Source: Candidatus Acidiferrum typicum (lineage in GTDB: Bacteria > Acidobacteriota > Terriglobia > Acidiferrales > UBA7541). Taken from it: a stretch of DNA of 7,325 bases. The DNA lies in NCBI GenBank assembly GCA_002478115.1, contig DLMH01000109.1, positions 1-7,325 of the forward strand. The letters run 5' to 3'. A program made the position numbers and the translations under genes. This document shows, piece by piece, positions 6,983-7,325 of this stretch. Under the pieces are notes generated by a model that saw only the letters and a program-made list of their open reading frames with translations, did no database searches and was not told the DNA's origin. How positions within the stretch are numbered: the stretch's first letter is position 1; the number at the start of each line of letters is the position of its first letter.

Positions 6983-7022
6983 AAATGAGCGGCTCATAGA
7001 ATATTCTGCGGGACGCTCATTT
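6983..7022 (-). terminator. 40-bp imperfect palindrome, possible terminator of the right-edge gene
   Basis: Perfect 9-base arms AAATGAGCG (6983-6991) and CGCTCATTT (7014-7022) enclose the perfect palindrome AGAATATTCT (6998-7007). Both share the same centre, 7002.5. Between them, six opposed bases pair partly (two G-C and two G-T). On the minus strand the structure starts 46 bases after the stop of the right-edge gene and ends in ATTTTG, a short T-run, so a factor-independent terminator is plausible. Alternatives are a protein-binding dyad or a relic of a mobile element. A smaller hairpin (GGTCC, loop TACG, GGACC; 7037-7050) lies between it and the stop codon. Confidence 0.4.
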
Positions 7023-7068
7023 GAGTTTGTGGATTCGGTCCTACGGGACCATTCAGGCCTTACCAGGA

Positions 7069-7325
7069 TTAGGGTTTTCTCTCCGGGCTAGGTGCACTCT
7101 GATGCGAAGGTTCGGACCTTGGCGCGGCTGCGGGCTTCGCCGCAGACTGATGTTGTGTGGCAGGCTTCGGCGCGCTTTCCGCGCGAGGAGCCGCCTGATG
7201 TGACGGTTGTGAGCTAGTGTTTGTGCGAACGGGTTTAGCCGCCGGTTGCGCTGCGGCGGTCTTTGCATGTGACGGAGCGGGCTGTGCCGCTCTCTGAGTG
7301 GCTGCCTTGTTCTCACTCGTGCGAG
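7069..7325 (-). CDS. Ala/Pro/Gln-rich C-terminal tail of an unknown protein, 5'-partial
   Basis: The gene enters from the right edge on the minus strand and ends at TAA 7069-7071. The 84 visible residues start RTSENKAATQRAA and end SPERKP. By my count 22 are Ala, 14 Pro and 8 Gln, with many Ser, Lys and His and no hydrophobic segment. Related short units recur: QPSHQAAP, EPSHQSAP and ATQHQSAAKP. This is a disordered, low-complexity tail such as often ends envelope-associated or secreted bacterial proteins. The catalytic or structural part lies outside the window, so no function can be given. The frame is preferred over the overlapping Arg-rich frame at 7053-7316 because its composition is coherent and repetitive and it stays open to the window edge. 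No start codon is expected inside the window. Confidence 0.6.
   Translation of the reverse strand, partial: RTSENKAATQRAAQPAPSHAKTAAAQPAAKPVRTNTSSQPSHQAAPRAESAPKPATQHQSAAKPAAAPRSEPSHQSAPSPERKP

Noticed and set aside
7037..7050. Independent terminator hairpin GGTCC-TACG-GGACC
   Set aside because: It has a five-base stem with no following T-run on either strand. It is noted only as local structure near the larger palindrome.
7053..7316. Arg-rich minus-strand frame starting MRTRQPLRERH
   Set aside because: It is out of frame with the coherent Ala/Pro/Gln tail at 7069-7325 and has the composition expected when such a tail is read in a shifted frame.

Overview
The window looks like a chromosomal piece of a moderately GC-rich soil bacterium, most likely an Acidobacteriota (Terriglobia-type) genome. 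That assignment is an inference. It rests on the NdvB-type cyclic glucan synthase, on two small proteins (start motifs MAHNHGSEYQV and MDFHKTWQEQ) that I recall as typical of that phylum, and on the style of the GGDEF and IS66 remnants. No search was possible.

Positions 2-5110 (+) carry one long uninterrupted reading frame, the C-terminal 1702 residues of a cyclic beta-1,2-glucan synthase (NdvB/ChvB/Cgs). It holds the glycoamylase-like domain, two GT36/GH94-type beta-sandwich modules and a complete GH94 phosphorylase core. The N-terminal membrane and glycosyltransferase part lies before the window. Positions 5111-5339 hold no gene or convincing terminator that I can see.

From 5340 to about 7070 the window is a small gene graveyard. 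On the minus strand, 5368-5697 encodes an intact 109-residue protein with a CxxC motif, whose 3' end has been rewritten by a 34-bp tandem duplication. On the plus strand, a possible small membrane peptide (5833-6048) overlaps a conserved small gene (5993-6268) that is broken by two in-frame stop codons. The right end of an IS66-family element abuts the last codons of that pseudogene, at 6265. Only about 400 bp of the element remains, encoding the C-terminal end of the transposase on the minus strand. The transposase frame runs upstream, without a stop, into a multiply frameshifted GGDEF (diguanylate cyclase) remnant at about 6686-6982. The apparent 242-codon frame at 6253-6981 is therefore a chance chimera of two dead genes.

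A 40-bp imperfect palindrome (6983-7022) separates the graveyard from the last gene. That gene enters from the right edge on the minus strand (7069-7325), and only its Ala/Pro/Gln-rich C-terminal tail is visible.

The genes do not form a pathway or operon. The envelope glucan synthase stands alone, and the rest is degraded accessory DNA. I found no convincing undescribed system. The most informative signals are the decay and insertion events.
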